Shown here: one piece after another, positions 1 through 7,600 of the stretch
How the letters are laid out: the number at the start of each line of letters is the position of its first letter
Position numbering within the stretch: position 1 is the first letter of the stretch
Notes under the pieces: model-generated
The model's database searches: none
What the model was told of the DNA's origin: nothing
Seen by the model: only the letters and a program-made list of their open reading frames with translations
Virus record (IMG/VR): IMGVR_UViG_3300038423_000025
Coordinates: 1 to 26,418 of that record
Length of the DNA stretch: 26,418 nt
Direction: 5' to 3' (one strand)
From: a virus
Program-made: the position numbers and the translations under genes

Positions 1-24
1 ATTTCTGGTTGAGAAAAAGTAAGT

Positions 25-44
25 CACGGTTTCCATAATCCGTG
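25..44 (+). other. short hairpin near the window edge
   Basis: A five-base stem (CACGG with CCGTG) closes a ten-base loop. There is no T-run after it. It lies just upstream of the stronger hairpin at 62-89. It may be part of a folded leader or just chance; the stem is too short to decide. Confidence 0.2.
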
Positions 45-61
45 CTCTATAATAAAGATGT

Positions 62-98
62 GAAGGACTGTTTCTTACTTCAGTCCTTCAATTATTTT
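62..98 (+). terminator. rho-independent terminator-like hairpin
   Basis: A perfect nine-base stem (GAAGGACTG with CAGTCCTTC) closes a ten-base loop and is followed by AATTATTTT. It would end a transcript entering from the left, outside the window. The loop is rather large and the T-run is interrupted, so strength is uncertain. Confidence 0.5.
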
Positions 99-107
99 AT
101 AGTCAAC

Positions 108-138
108 AACCCCTAGGCTAAAGCCGTTGGGGTTTCCT
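108..138 (+). other. stem-loop resembling IS200/IS605-type end hairpins
   Basis: AACCCC pairs with GGGGTT. An inner stem, GGC with GCC, closes a TAAA loop, and a few unpaired bases separate the two stems. Hairpins with a GGCTAAAGCC core flanked by a C-run and a G-run are common at the ends of IS200/IS605-family elements and beside TnpB genes. No TnpA or TnpB is inside the window, so this could be the right edge of such an element, a terminator, or a leader structure of the next gene. Confidence 0.3.
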
Positions 139-151
139 TGGCCGGAAAAAT

Positions 152-577
152 ATGAATGAAGAAAAAATATATTGGAAAGAAGATGAACATTGGTGCAGAA
201 TTTGCCCGAAATGTGGAAAGAAAATTGTCTATTCAAGTCCGAATATTTGTGAATCCTTCATAAAATATATTGTTAAAAAAAAGTCAATATGTCGGGATTG
301 TTGTAACAAAAATAAATGTGGTAGGCCACTTCCGAAAAAGAAAGAAATCATAATTCCATTGAAAGTTGATGACATTTCAGAAATAAAAATCAAGGTGAAA
401 GACAACCGTGCAGGTTATGATTATACCAAAAGATTTGATAAGATTATTCAATTCAAGGTTATTGAATATGTTTGTCAAAAATGTGGAAAATCCATTGTTA
501 GAAAAATTCCAATGGGCGAATCATATTTGGCTCGTTGCGTTCATTGTGGCGCATGGACTTCTGTAAATACTTCATAA
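152..577 (+). CDS. small protein with two zinc ribbons, phage HNH-associated type
   Basis: This 141-residue protein is not assigned to a named family. The N-terminal half has CPKC at residues about 19-22 and CRDC at about 47-50, a treble-clef or zinc-ribbon layout. The C-terminal half has CQKC at about 110-113 and CVHC at about 129-132, a second ribbon. A Lys-rich linker (about 55-85) joins them. The layout matches the N-terminal zinc modules that precede HNH or other nuclease domains in phage homing endonucleases, but no HNH residues follow. A DNA-binding role is therefore likely and nuclease activity is not supported. The N-terminal ribbon resembles that of the truncated frame at 4263-4628. 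The ATG at 152 follows CGGAAAAAT, so the ribosome site is weak. Confidence 0.7.
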   Translation: MNEEKIYWKEDEHWCRICPKCGKKIVYSSPNICESFIKYIVKKKSICRDCCNKNKCGRPLPKKKEIIIPLKVDDISEIKIKVKDNRAGYDYTKRFDKIIQFKVIEYVCQKCGKSIVRKIPMGESYLARCVHCGAWTSVNTS

Positions 578-578
578 G

Positions 579-620
579 ATATTCAGCAAATAACAATTAT
601 TTGATATAAGTGATAAAATA
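579..620 (+). other. nested AT-rich inverted repeat after the zinc-ribbon gene
   Basis: CAAATAA and TTATTTG pair around a CAA loop (587-603). They are enclosed by GATATT and AATATC. There is no T-run. It may be a weak transcription end, an operator or an RNA-stability element before the next gene, or it may be fortuitous in AT-rich DNA. Confidence 0.25.
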
Positions 621-712
621 TCAAAAGAATTATTGCTTGATTGAATGATTGTGGTAATGTCCAATCGTTAGGGTAGCAGAAACAAACATATAAACAATCA
701 AACAAAAAAGTT

Positions 713-1060
713 ATGGCAGAAACAAAACAAGAAATCAAAGAAGCTGTCAAAAAAGTTTTTGGATTGAAAACCAAACGTGACGGCCTTTCACAACAGATTG
801 AAACCATTGACAAAGAATTGGCTGAATATGGGATTGAAGCCGGTTCTTTTTCATCGGATAAACCACGCAGAACCGATTGGCCAGAATTGACTGTGGAAAC
901 GGTCAAGACGTTCATTCAATCACTCGGAACTGCTGGAACAAAGGCCGGTGAACTCCGTGACCATTTCGGTCCATCGTGGGGCAAATGGTCGAAGGAAAAT
1001 GCAAAACATTTCAAGATTCACAAAGACGGAATCAAACGGATTTGGAACTTGAAGGCATAA
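713..1060 (+). CDS. small coiled-coil protein with probable DNA-binding C-terminus
   Basis: This 115-residue protein is not recognised as a named family. Residues about 3-45 are rich in Lys, Glu, Gln and Leu with heptad-like spacing, which suggests a coiled coil and a dimer. Residues about 60-115 are compact and basic, with a helix (TVKTFIQSL), a turn, and a Trp- and Lys-rich end (GKWSKENAKHFKI, then KRIWNLKA). That fits a small winged-helix or other DNA-binding fold. The start ATG follows an A-rich leader (CAAACAAAAAAGTT) with no Shine-Dalgarno. A good terminator follows at 1084-1112, so it is probably its own transcription unit or the end of one. A regulator or nucleoid-type protein is plausible, but function is inferred only from shape. 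Confidence 0.65.
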   Translation: MAETKQEIKEAVKKVFGLKTKRDGLSQQIETIDKELAEYGIEAGSFSSDKPRRTDWPELTVETVKTFIQSLGTAGTKAGELRDHFGPSWGKWSKENAKHFKIHKDGIKRIWNLKA

Positions 1061-1083
1061 ATCCATTATTCCAATCAGTTCAA

Positions 1084-1112
1084 CCCTATCATTCATTTGA
1101 TAGGGGATTTTT
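1084..1112 (+). terminator. rho-independent terminator after the 713-1060 gene
   Basis: A perfect eight-base stem (CCCTATCA with TGATAGGG) closes a TTCATT loop and is followed by GATTTTT. It starts 23 bases after the stop codon and separates the small coiled-coil gene from the recombinase region. Confidence 0.8.
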
Positions 1113-1123
1113 AATGCAGTTCT

Positions 1124-1186
1124 TTGGGGTCAGGGATTGCGTATAAACGACCTTTCTGCCAGTTTGGTGTCGCGGTCAATCCCCAA
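1124..1186. other. candidate phage attachment site (imperfect inverted repeat)
   Basis: TTGGGG, then GGGATTG and GCG, on the left side mirror CGCGGT and CAATCCCCAA on the right side. The centre lies near 1155-1158. Large serine integrases use imperfectly palindromic sites of roughly 50 bases, and attP commonly lies next to the integrase gene. Here the repeat lies about 115 bases upstream of the recombinase start. No second copy or half-site is visible in the window, so crossover is unproven. An operator for the recombinase is the alternative. Confidence 0.35.
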
Positions 1187-1302
1187 TAAAATCAACGATT
1201 TAGACCATTATGTGAAAAAGAACAAAAGAATTCTTGACTTCTGATTGACATAATGGGATATTGTCCACGTTAAGACGGTCAAACGAAAATAAAAAACTGA
1301 AT

Positions 1303-2997
1303 ATGAAAAACGCATACAGTTACGTCAGGTGGTCAACCCTTTCACAAGGTGAAACGGGTCGCGCTTCGCAAACACGTCAAACCAAGACAGCTAAAGAATG
1401 GATTCGTGATTATGGAAAGGGGGAATACGTTCTATCCGATGAAATGTTTTTGGACGCGGGAAAATCAGCCTTCAAGGGAAAGAACATTGCCAAGGATGAA
1501 TACGGAAAAGCCAAAGGTGAACTGGCCAAGTTTATTGAATTGGTTGAAGAAAATAAAATCAGCCGAGATTCAATTTTGCTGGTGGATTCGTATGATAGAT
1601 TTTCCAGGCTTCCAGCCTCAAAATCTTTGACTCTGTTTATGGATGTCATCAATTCGGGAATCGGTTTGGTGTTTACCGGCAGTTTTGAGAAACGGATTAT
1701 CAATTCAACGATGATTGACAGGGAGCCTTACATTCTCCAATTTATTGTTGGTGAACTAATCAGAAGCACAAGCCAATCAGAGGAAACAAGTCGCAAGGTC
1801 AAGTTGGCAAAACAATTTTTATTCGCCAATATCAAGAAAGGAATTGTTCAACGGAATAATCTGCCAAAATATTTTACGTTCATTCCCAATGAACCAATCA
1901 ATCCACGTTGTAACATTGGCAAATATGTTCACAATGAACTGACACCGATTGTCAAAGACATTGTGGATATGTTACTTAATGGAAAATCTCTTTACGCAAT
2001 CGCTGACCATTACAATGAAAAGAAGATTAAAACATTCAAGGGATATGAGTGGAGTGGAAATGGTATCAGCCACATTCTCCGTAATCGTCTTTTGTTTGGT
2101 GAATATAAAGGCGTGAAAAACTTTGTTCCACCAATCATTGATTTGGATACATTCGACAAAATCCAAAACGTATTGAACCAAAATCAGTTCACCAAAGGTC
2201 AACGCGGAAAGATAAATATTTTCCGTGGAATTTGTTTCTGTGCTGATTGTGGTCATACCATGTCTGTCATGGCGTCAAGTCACAAAGGCAGTTCATATCG
2301 GTATTTACGTTGTTCACATGGAGCGATTGGCAAACATAACGAATGTAAAAACCGATTGGCTTTTCGTCTTAATGATATGGAAGCAGAATTCTTTGTAAAT
2401 TTTCTTTTCAAGAACCCCAAACAGGTTATTACCGAAACCGATAATCGGGAATTGAAGGAATTGAACAAGACGATTGCCACCAAACAATCACGATTGAACC
2501 AAATCAATTCAGAGATTGATAAATTGATTGGTCTATTGGAAACATTACCCATGCCGGAGTTGAAAACCAAACTGGCAAAGTTGAATACCGAACGGGACAC
2601 GATTAAAACTGAATTGGATTCACTCAATTCCAAGGTATCGAATATTCAAGATTCACCCCAAATGTTTGACAAACTCAAAAAACTTTTGGGTAAGGATTCG
2701 GATTACAAACCCAAATTTAAGGCTGACAAAGACGGTGTTCCAATCTTTGAGCGTGACGAATTGGACACCGCTATTGAATCCGTCATTGAATCATTGAAAG
2801 ACGAATTCACACGGGAAGGAATTCGGATAATGTTACCATCATTGATTGGCAAGATAACCGTTGACACCAATGAAGGGCAATTTTACGTCTTTAACCGAAT
2901 GGGAAAACAGATTTATGAATCATTCCATTATGAATCCAATCGGAACTGCACAACCGAATGGAGGCGGTCACTCCTAAAACATAAGAAAGCGTCTTAA
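1303..2997 (+). CDS. large serine recombinase (probable phage integrase)
   Basis: A 564-residue member of the large serine recombinase family, which cuts both att sites through a serine-DNA phosphodiester and rotates strands. The resolvase-type catalytic domain covers residues about 4-165, with nucleophile Ser11 in YVRWST and arginines in DRFSR (99-102). A recombinase DNA-binding domain follows (about 185-300). A zinc ribbon has Cys at about 311, 313, 316, 337 and 348, then a coiled coil (about 378-440) and a C-terminal tail. The frame is open from a TTG at 1261, but the conserved catalytic strand begins right after ATG 1303, so that start was chosen. The upstream leader has no Shine-Dalgarno. 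It converges with the tail genes and ends in its own terminator. It probably integrates and, with a directionality factor not seen here, excises the phage. Confidence 0.92.
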   Translation: MKNAYSYVRWSTLSQGETGRASQTRQTKTAKEWIRDYGKGEYVLSDEMFLDAGKSAFKGKNIAKDEYGKAKGELAKFIELVEENKISRDSILLVDSYDRFSRLPASKSLTLFMDVINSGIGLVFTGSFEKRIINSTMIDREPYILQFIVGELIRSTSQSEETSRKVKLAKQFLFANIKKGIVQRNNLPKYFTFIPNEPINPRCNIGKYVHNELTPIVKDIVDMLLNGKSLYAIADHYNEKKIKTFKGYEWSGNGISHILRNRLLFGEYKGVKNFVPPIIDLDTFDKIQNVLNQNQFTKGQRGKINIFRGICFCADCGHTMSVMASSHKGSSYRYLRCSHGAIGKHNECKNRLAFRLNDMEAEFFVNFLFKNPKQVITETDNRELKELNKTIATKQSRLNQINSEIDKLIGLLETLPMPELKTKLAKLNTERDTIKTELDSLNSKVSNIQDSPQMFDKLKKLLGKDSDYKPKFKADKDGVPIFERDELDTAIESVIESLKDEFTREGIRIMLPSLIGKITVDTNEGQFYVFNRMGKQIYESFHYESNRNCTTEWRRSLLKHKKAS

Positions 2998-3019
2998 AAC
3001 GCAATTGGCGCAGTTTATT

Positions 3020-3052
3020 GACCGTTTTGAGGACTCTCTTAATGGTCTTTTT
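3020..3052 (+). terminator. terminator after the serine recombinase
   Basis: GACCGTT pairs with AATGGTC, with one G-U pair. An inner GAG with CTC stem closes a GACT loop, and TTTTTCTT follows. On the opposite strand the G-U pair becomes A-C and no T-run follows, so it acts for the + strand. It lies between the convergent recombinase and tail genes. Confidence 0.7.
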
Positions 3053-3063
3053 CTTGCGATTAT

Positions 3064-3444
3064 TTAATAACTGAATACTGATAAACTTCCCGTAACAAAA
3101 TCAGCGATAGGATGTGACCCCGAAGCCAAAACTATTGACATTGTAAATCCTGCTGTTCCTTGTGTCATTGGAAAGCCCAATGACATTGTAGGAGCGGAAA
3201 TATTACTGCCTGACCAACCGTTAAAATGGACTGAATAATTGCTACTTGATGGTAAATTATTAAATGAAACATAATATGTTCCGGTTAAACTTCGTGAAGG
3301 TTGGCAATTAAGCGAACCATTATATATAAAACCGGAAGCAGAACTATAAGTCATATATGCCCAAGCAAATACACATTGGCCACGTAATTGACTGGATATT
3401 TCAGCAACAATAAAATCGTTACTGGGAAAAAATGTTGTACTCAT
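3064..3444 (-). CDS. small beta-rich protein at the end of the tail module
   Basis: This 126-residue protein is not recognised. It is rich in Ser, Gly, Tyr, Phe and Asn, has few charged residues, and has the alternating polar and aromatic pattern of beta-sandwich tail or virion decoration proteins. It is the last gene of the minus-strand late module, 39 bases after the membrane protein at 3484-3801. The region before its ATG is A/T-rich (TATTTATAAT) without a Shine-Dalgarno. An accessory tail-tip or virion surface protein fits the position and composition. Function is inferred from context only. Confidence 0.6.
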   Translation of the reverse strand: MSTTFFPSNDFIVAEISSQLRGQCVFAWAYMTYSSASGFIYNGSLNCQPSRSLTGTYYVSFNNLPSSSNYSVHFNGWSGSNISAPTMSLGFPMTQGTAGFTMSIVLASGSHPIADFVTGSLSVFSY

Positions 3445-3483
3445 AAATTATAAATAGATTGTTGTTTGATTAAAAATAGAAAA

Positions 3484-3801
3484 TTAAGGGTCAATCTTGA
3501 TTCCGCCATCAATTCGTTTTAAGATTTTGCTGAAATTGGTTGCAGCCACATTTCTGTTGTCCGCAATTTCCTTATGAAATTCAACTACAATATTTTTATC
3601 CCTTTGGATGGATGAATTATCCACATCCTTGATTTGAGTTTCAAGTAGAGCAAAATTATTTGTCATATCATTGTGTAATGAAATTATTTCTTGCGGTGCT
3701 TGTTTAATAGCAATTACAACATCAACAGATTGCCAAAGAATTGGTAAAACTAAAATACAGCTTGCCAATATACCAATGTGTGTCCATTTTATCTCTCTCA
3801 T
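3484..3801 (-). CDS. one-pass membrane protein with coiled coil (candidate holin or spanin-like)
   Basis: This 105-residue protein starts with a short basic segment (MREIKWTH), then a hydrophobic stretch at residues about 9-32 that fits one membrane helix. A mostly charged helical part follows (about 35-100) with coiled-coil character. There is no lipobox and no cleavable signal sequence pattern, so it is probably anchored with the C-terminus outside. Its place at the end of the tail genes is where many phages keep lysis genes, and size and topology would suit a holin-like or spanin-like protein. No endolysin is recognised beside it, so lysis is a guess. A superinfection-exclusion or other membrane protein is equally possible. 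Confidence 0.65.
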   Translation of the reverse strand: MREIKWTHIGILASCILVLPILWQSVDVVIAIKQAPQEIISLHNDMTNNFALLETQIKDVDNSSIQRDKNIVVEFHKEIADNRNVAATNFSKILKRIDGGIKIDP

Positions 3802-3844
3802 ATTATATTATAAATAGTAAATTGTTTTTATAACTCTATTTTAT

Positions 3845-4303
3845 TTAACTGCTTAAACTACAACTAACCCATTTTAGACCTGTATAAACAAATAATGAAC
3901 TGGTCATATTGGATATTGAACCAGAAGTTCTCAAATAAAATGAACCTGTAAATAAAGCAGATGAAGTATTATAGGTTTTAACTGAACTGGAATATGGCAT
4001 TATATTTGCATAACTTGCAATTATTGAATTGAGTGCATTACTTGCACTTAAAGTATAACTTCCACTCAAAGTATAGGATGAACTGATTGAAGATGAAGCC
4101 CAACTGCAACTTGTCTGAATTGAACTGCTCCAATAGGAAGCGGTTAAAGAATAGCTTGAAGAAATACTTGAACTTGCCCAACTTGCTGATACCGTTGCGA
4201 TAAATGGACTCCAACTTGAACTTAAAGAGTAGCTTGAAGAAATTGAACTTGAAGCCCAAGAACTAGAAATCTGAATAGAACTTGACCAATAGCTTGAAGT
4301 CAA
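3845..4303 (-). CDS. Ser-rich tail repeat protein with paralogous C-terminal cap; 5' end missing
   Basis: The frame gives 152 residues only if the TTG at 4303 is used. No ATG is available upstream, yet the frame stays open back to 4411 and still encodes the same repeat there, so the true 5' end appears lost. Residues 4-29, 30-55 and 56-81 are three 26-residue repeats sharing SWASSSISSSYSL or close variants. After about residue 100 comes a cap (MPYSSS, then TGSFYL, then GLKWVS) that parallels the last 45 residues of the tailspike at 4669-8187. It was probably the end of a tail fibre or fibre-like adhesin. It is either a remnant, is expressed from TTG, or is fused by a frame change to the zinc-ribbon frame overlapping it (4263-4628). 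Confidence 0.55.
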   Translation of the reverse strand: MTSSYWSSSIQISSSWASSSISSSYSLSSSWSPFIATVSASWASSSISSSYSLTASYWSSSIQTSCSWASSSISSSYTLSGSYTLSASNALNSIIASYANIMPYSSSVKTYNTSSALFTGSFYLRTSGSISNMTSSLFVYTGLKWVSCSLSS

Positions 4304-4375
4304 AGCATAGCTTGAAGAAATTGATGAACTTGCATAGCTCGCAGAAATTGCATTGGATATTGAACCTGTCCAAGA
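4061..4375 (-). repeat. four tandem 26/27-codon Ser-rich repeats
   Basis: Units lie at 4375-4295 (27 codons), 4294-4217, 4216-4139 and 4138-4061 (26 codons each). Each contains (W/Y)ASSSISSSY followed by a Leu codon and a small residue. The first unit lies upstream of any usable ATG. The same SSSWASSS, SSSY and TASYA patterns recur in the tailspike (4669-8187) and in 8731-9372. Such low-complexity modules are common in phage fibre proteins and can recombine between genes. Confidence 0.8.
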
Positions 4376-4628
4376 CCCCGATAGGGCAAGTAAGAATCCA
4401 TCGATTTGTTTTTATATTAAATTGAAGAGCACCACATTCTTCCAGTTTGGTTGTATTGGAGTTCCTTTCAACATTATTAATAGCACATTTTTTACACAAA
4501 CTGTTTGCATCTGATGCTTTGATAAATCCATGTTTGGTAGTGTATATTAACTTAGTTTTACATTGAGGACATTTTCTTGTATAAGAAGAAATTGTTTTAT
4601 GGGAAAGCTTATTTTTCTTTTTCATCAA
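4263..4628 (-). CDS. zinc-ribbon (homing-endonuclease-like) frame, truncated at its 3' side
   Basis: The first 83 residues look genuine. They carry a basic N-terminus, CPQC at residues about 20-23 and CKKC at about 45-48, then a Trp segment ending in LTCPI where a second ribbon would be expected. From about 4380 downwards the DNA is tail repeat read in the wrong frame, so residues 84-121 are nonsense. The layout resembles the N-terminus of the protein at 152-577 and of phage mobile HNH endonucleases. It was probably a free-standing homing-type gene that landed between or inside tail genes and lost its nuclease half. The start region is A/T-only. The segment GALQFNIKTNRW also looks a little like fibre caps, so a shifted fusion cannot be excluded. 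Confidence 0.5.
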   Translation of the reverse strand: MMKKKNKLSHKTISSYTRKCPQCKTKLIYTTKHGFIKASDANSLCKKCAINNVERNSNTTKLEECGALQFNIKTNRWILTCPIGVLDRFNIQCNFCELCKFINFFKLCFDFKLLVKFYSDF

Positions 4629-4668
4629 TATAATAAAATATAAAATATAAAATGAAAACCTTCAAAAA

Positions 4669-7600
4669 TTATACAAAACTGGAGCTCCAATATCTCAATC
4701 CATCCCAAATATATAATAATCTATTGGAAGAACCTGAAATAAGAAAATATACCGAACCTGTTTGTAAATTTGAGCTTGAATTAAATGTATGAGTTGAACT
4801 TGAATAAGGTAAAGTATTTGTTATTATTGCATTACTTGAAGTATTGGCATAACTTGCAGTTCCTAACAACGAAGCAGTTATTACCGAACAGGAAATATTT
4901 CCTATAACATCCAAAGTATTTTTCGGAGTTATTGTTCCAATACCAACCCGCGAGTGTGCTGGATTACCACCATCGGTAGTCACTCTCATCATCGGGCCGG
5001 TTGTGTGGTCAAGTTCTCCATCTCCCATAAAGTCAAAGAATGGTTGTTTTAAGAAACTTGATTGAAAGATTATTGGGCCTTGAGCAGAGCCTATTATTGT
5101 TGAACCACTGACTATGATTGAATATCCCGAACTATATAAATCTATAGTATTAGTTGCATTTGGTGCATAATGATTTATAAATCCTGAATCATTGTAAGAA
5201 TTGCCCCCCAAATATAATTGTTGATAACCAACTCCATCATTATCCCAATCATTCAATACTGAAAATTTTGCTCCCATATTACTACTGCCTGTGCCTTCAT
5301 GACCAATATGGATACCATCACCATTATAACCTTGAATAATATAATCGGGTGTATTCTGACTGAAACCAATAGTTCCAGTTCCAACAATGCTACCGGAATC
5401 ATTTATATCCAAAGAATAAGATGGTGAAGTATTGTTTATTCCAATAAAACTATTTACATCAGTTATGTCGGGTAAATTTGTGTTTGTGCCAGCATTGGAA
5501 GCAGAAATTGCATAAGAAGCAGTCCCATAAAACCAAGATGCACTTATAGTATTATTTGTAGTAACATCAAAATTAGGATTAAAATAAAGGTTTGATGCAC
5601 TGAGGGCTGGATACAATATTATTGGAGATTCATATTTTGCATAAGGTAAAACTTTACCATATTCCAAATGAGGAACAGATGAAGTTAAATAATAGTTAAA
5701 ATTATAACCATTATATTCATCATATAATATTATTTTGTAATAATCTACGGGATTTGTCGGTGGAGGAGCACTCCAAGATATTTGATAATAATAACTGTTT
5801 GATGTCATTCCATTTTCCACATACCCCAATGAAAGTGGCTTGGTCGAATAATATGGAACTCCATTTATTACCTTGCAACTGTATATGTTAAAAATGAATC
5901 TATCCCAATTAGTATCATCAAAAATACCTGACCCCATAATTCTATGTAATGACCCTGAACCTAAACTATTATAGTTGTAGGAAGAACTGATCAGATTGGA
6001 AATTATTCCACCACCATTTAATATTACATTATTATTGAAAGTTGCTAATGCATGATTTGTGGTAAATGATGCAGATGTTATAGTAACCGAAGAAGGAGGG
6101 TCAGGCATCGCACCTGCTCCACCTTGGTCCATCACCATCAAGGATGTATTTACATAATCCAATTGTTGCTTTTGATAATTTGGTTTAACTACCGATAAAA
6201 CCGAATGAGGAAATTCTATTGACCAGCCAAGATTATTTGAGCCATCTCTGGTCAAAGTCAAATAAAGGTCAGAGTCAAACATATTGTCTGAGCAAACATA
6301 GGAAGCTTGATTGGTTAATTTTGGGTCAACAATAACATCTGCCCAACCAACTTCATTATAATTACCAATTATTATATGACTACTTCTTTGATAATAAGGA
6401 TAAACCCCAAGAGCTGCAAAAAGGAAATATTGAGAACTTACCCCGTGACAACCCTGAATATATGCTTCTTGTTTTGTTGAATCAATAATACAAGCTCCCA
6501 GACTGAATACACTGCTTGACGGCCATTGGGTTCCGGCCGTGTCACTTTGACCTGAATCGGAGTTTGGATTCCATCTGCCAATTCCACCAAAATCTGCATT
6601 AATTACTCTTGAATGGTCACAAGATAAATAAAGTCCGTTAGCCAATCCAGAAAATACACAATGACCATAGACGGCTGCAGCATTGTCACCTGTTGCATCC
6701 AACCATAAACCAATCAAGCCCGGAAGAACTTTTGGAACTACACCCAATTGAGTTGCGGAAAAATTTACTCTTGGATTAATCAATGAATAACTGTCACCAA
6801 ATGCACAATTATCAAATTCAACCTGATTAAAGCCTACACAATAAACCACTGCACACATTTGTTGCCAACACCAGAAGCCAATGTCTCTTGCAGTAAAGTT
6901 GATAGCAGCTACTCCATTATCAACTCTCATTTGTGGTGTGCCAACAGTGATAAAAGCACTTTGAGTAGATGAATTACTTGAAGAAATTGCAGTAGCACCG
7001 GTATAAATAATTTGTGTATTGAATTTTCCACCACCCTCAATTGCATAATTTGTTGAATATCCCTGTGGTGGATAAAGTGAACCACTTAATACAATATTGG
7101 GAACGGAAAAAGAAACGGGAGTATTACAATTATATCTACCGGGTGCAAATACCAACTTACTTCCAATTGGAAAACTGCCACTTGAAAGGTCTATATTGGC
7201 AAAGTTTATTGGATGATTGATTGCACTTTGTATCATTGCTCCACAATCATTAAAAGTATTGATGGATTGTGTGCCATTCATATTGATGATATACATTGGC
7301 TTTGGACTAGCATATAAATGAATAACGGGCAACGGAGCAGAATTAGCCAAACTTGAAGTAAAAGTGTAACTTCCACTTAATGATGAACTTGCCCAAGACG
7401 AACTTAAAGATGAACTGGCAAACAATGAACTTGATGCCCACGAAGCACTTCTTGCACTATCCCCGATAGGAGCAAAGCGAGCATCAGAAGATTGAGCAGT
7501 ATAACCATATTGTCCCTGATTTTGTGGAGTAATTATTTTAGAAACATATTGGCTTGTAACCAACATATTACTTGCATAACCTGAACTACCACTTGGTAGA

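Noticed and set aside
1-22. End of an upstream coding frame (codons for FLVEKK then a stop at 20-22)
   Set aside because: Only six codons are inside the window; nothing supports that it is coding.
583-915. Open frame on the minus strand over the start of the 713-1060 gene
   Set aside because: It is a shadow of the + strand coding gene and an intergenic gap, with no conserved motif.
1261-1302. TTG start for the serine recombinase
   Set aside because: The extra 14 residues precede the conserved first strand of the catalytic domain and are not typical for the family; ATG 1303 is a better start.
3845-4411. Repeats that could be read as a CRISPR array
   Set aside because: Units are coding (26 codons, kept in frame), contiguous without spacers, and imperfect; no cas genes are present.
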